The translations under genes and the position numbers were made by a program. From a virus, in IMG/VR virus record IMGVR_UViG_3300028548_000895, positions 1 through 42,136 of that record: a stretch of 42,136 nt of DNA; one strand, written 5' to 3'. Numbering within the stretch: the stretch's first letter is position 1; every line of letters begins with the position of its first letter. This document shows, piece after piece, positions 41,398 to 42,136 of this stretch. The notes below the pieces were generated by a model. It saw only the letters and a list, made by a program, of their open reading frames with translations, made no database searches and had not been told where the DNA came from.

Positions 41398-41653
41398 CGC
41401 CTATCGTATTGTTATCTCAGAATTAAAAAAGTTTTATGAAAAAACATTCGTCGATTGGCTAATATCGCTAATAGACTAATAGAATCGAGCTGTGTGTGTC
41501 TCGGTCAGTGGTTTGTTGGTATGAGCAAAAGTAATAGATAATCTATTAGTTATTACAAGTGAGTAGTAAGATACCTAGAGGGCATAAGAAAAGTATATAA
41601 TTATATTGTTTTACACTAATATATCAATATCATTATGCGACCCAGGAGATACG
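41398..41653 (+). promoter_or_regulatory. terS upstream control region
   Basis: This non-coding AT-rich stretch contains a 23-bp block at 41459-41481 (20 of 23 matches to the minus strand of 22373-22395), the operator-like ATATCGCTAATAG, and a perfect 17-bp palindrome at 41532-41548 (TAATAGAT-A-ATCTATTA). The 21-bp box at 41576-41596 runs into TATAAT at 41596-41601. It mirrors the divergent control region at 22195-22525 and probably holds the promoter for terS and the late genes. An AGGAG lies just before the terS ATG. Confidence 0.65.
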
Positions 41654-42136
41654 ATGAAAGCACTGAAATACACCCCATTAATACCCACAGAAGATGGTAC
41701 TGCGTTTGTTGATGACAAGGGTAAGACGTGGCAACCGCTCAACTCAAAGCAAAAGAAGTTCTGCAAGGAGTATATCAAAGGACAAACAGCTACCGACGCG
41801 GCTGTTAAAGCAGGGTATACGAAAGATCGGAAGGGTGCTAAGACACAAGGAAGTGTTCTACTAAATCATAACCCGATGGTTCGAAACTACCTCATTGACT
41901 TGGAAATCACAGCCTCAGAGAAGGATTCAATTTCTCTGGAGAACCATTTGTCCACGCTCCATGAGCTGAGGGAGGACGCAAAGGACCAAGGTCAGATATC
42001 CGCAGCCATCACCGCCGAGGTCCATCGTGGCAAGGCGGGCGGACTCTACATAGATAGGCGCGAGATACTGACCGCGAAGATCGATCTGATGTCAAAGGAC
42101 GACATACTTGTGCGACTTGAAGAGATGATCAAGAGA
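41654..42136 (+). CDS. terminase small subunit, cut by the right edge
   Basis: 161 codons are visible with no stop. The N-terminal part LNSKQKKFCKEYIKGQTATD, AAVKAGYTKDRKGAKTQGSV and LLNHNPMVRNYL is the Terminase_2 helix-turn-helix domain that recognises phage DNA for packaging. A charged helical oligomerisation part follows. AGGAG stands 5 bases before the ATG. The partner large subunit is not in the window and is expected just downstream. Confidence 0.85.
   Translation, partial: MKALKYTPLIPTEDGTAFVDDKGKTWQPLNSKQKKFCKEYIKGQTATDAAVKAGYTKDRKGAKTQGSVLLNHNPMVRNYLIDLEITASEKDSISLENHLSTLHELREDAKDQGQISAAITAEVHRGKAGGLYIDRREILTAKIDLMSKDDILVRLEEMIKR

Noticed and set aside
1-42136. tRNA genes
   Set aside because: No cloverleaf with a GGTTCGA-like T arm was found on reading the non-coding gaps; a tRNA hidden inside a gene cannot be excluded by eye.

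Overview
The window is most likely a large part of the genome of a tailed bacteriophage, probably a podovirus-like marine phage of a Gram-negative host. Evidence for a phage is the dense packing (most neighbours overlap by 1, 4 or 8 bases), a terminase small subunit cut by the right edge, a GH24 lysozyme with its catalytic triad, a gp10/gp12-like head-closure or tail protein, large ejection-type virion proteins, and a replication block built on a family A DNA polymerase. Several small Lys-rich proteins resemble ones common in marine podoviruses (from memory, not searched). The Gram-negative host is inferred from a CsgG-type outer-membrane lipoprotein. No terminase large subunit, portal, major capsid, integrase or phage RNA polymerase is visible, so the head and packaging block must lie outside the window.

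Layout. 1-4782: small basic and membrane proteins, head-closure/tail protein, lysozyme, SNase-like nuclease. 4763-9489: a five-gene cassette of CsgF, CsgG, a curlin-like secreted protein, a FecR-domain protein and a CHASE2/adenylate cyclase. This is the most remarkable part. 9576-20755: a cupin protein and six large low-complexity or ejection-type virion proteins. 20752-22194: an SNF2-type helicase, the only gene on the minus strand, convergent with the virion genes. 22195-22525: a divergent control region. 22526-34280: replication, repair and nucleotide metabolism (AEP-type primase, AlkB-like dioxygenase, UvrD-type helicase, pyrimidine-dimer-glycosylase-like protein, methyltransferase, HMUDK_hel/thymine-pyrophosphorylase-like protein, thymidylate-synthase-family hydroxymethylase, DNA polymerase A). 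34281-41363: many small accessory genes in short operons. 41364-41653: terminator plus control region. 41654-end: terminase small subunit.

Regulation. Seven matches to one sigma70-like promoter form (TTTACTTT at -35, 16-18 bases, TATAAT-like -10; four of them preceded by ACTGG) sit in front of gene groups from 22.5 kb rightward, and none was seen in the virion half. Two control regions, in front of the minus-strand helicase and in front of terS, share a 21-bp identical box and a second 23-bp block at similar spacing, in opposite orientations. A strong intrinsic terminator closes the rightward accessory region just before the terS control region.

How the cassette may work (inference). CsgG would form an outer-membrane channel and CsgF its surface partner. 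The curlin-like protein would be the exported substrate. The FecR protein ends in curlin-like repeats and could be a nucleator or a periplasmic reporter. The CHASE2 cyclase would turn a periplasmic cue into cAMP in the infected cell. The cassette has no promoter of its own that I can see and is coupled by overlaps to the lysis/late genes, so it is probably expressed late.
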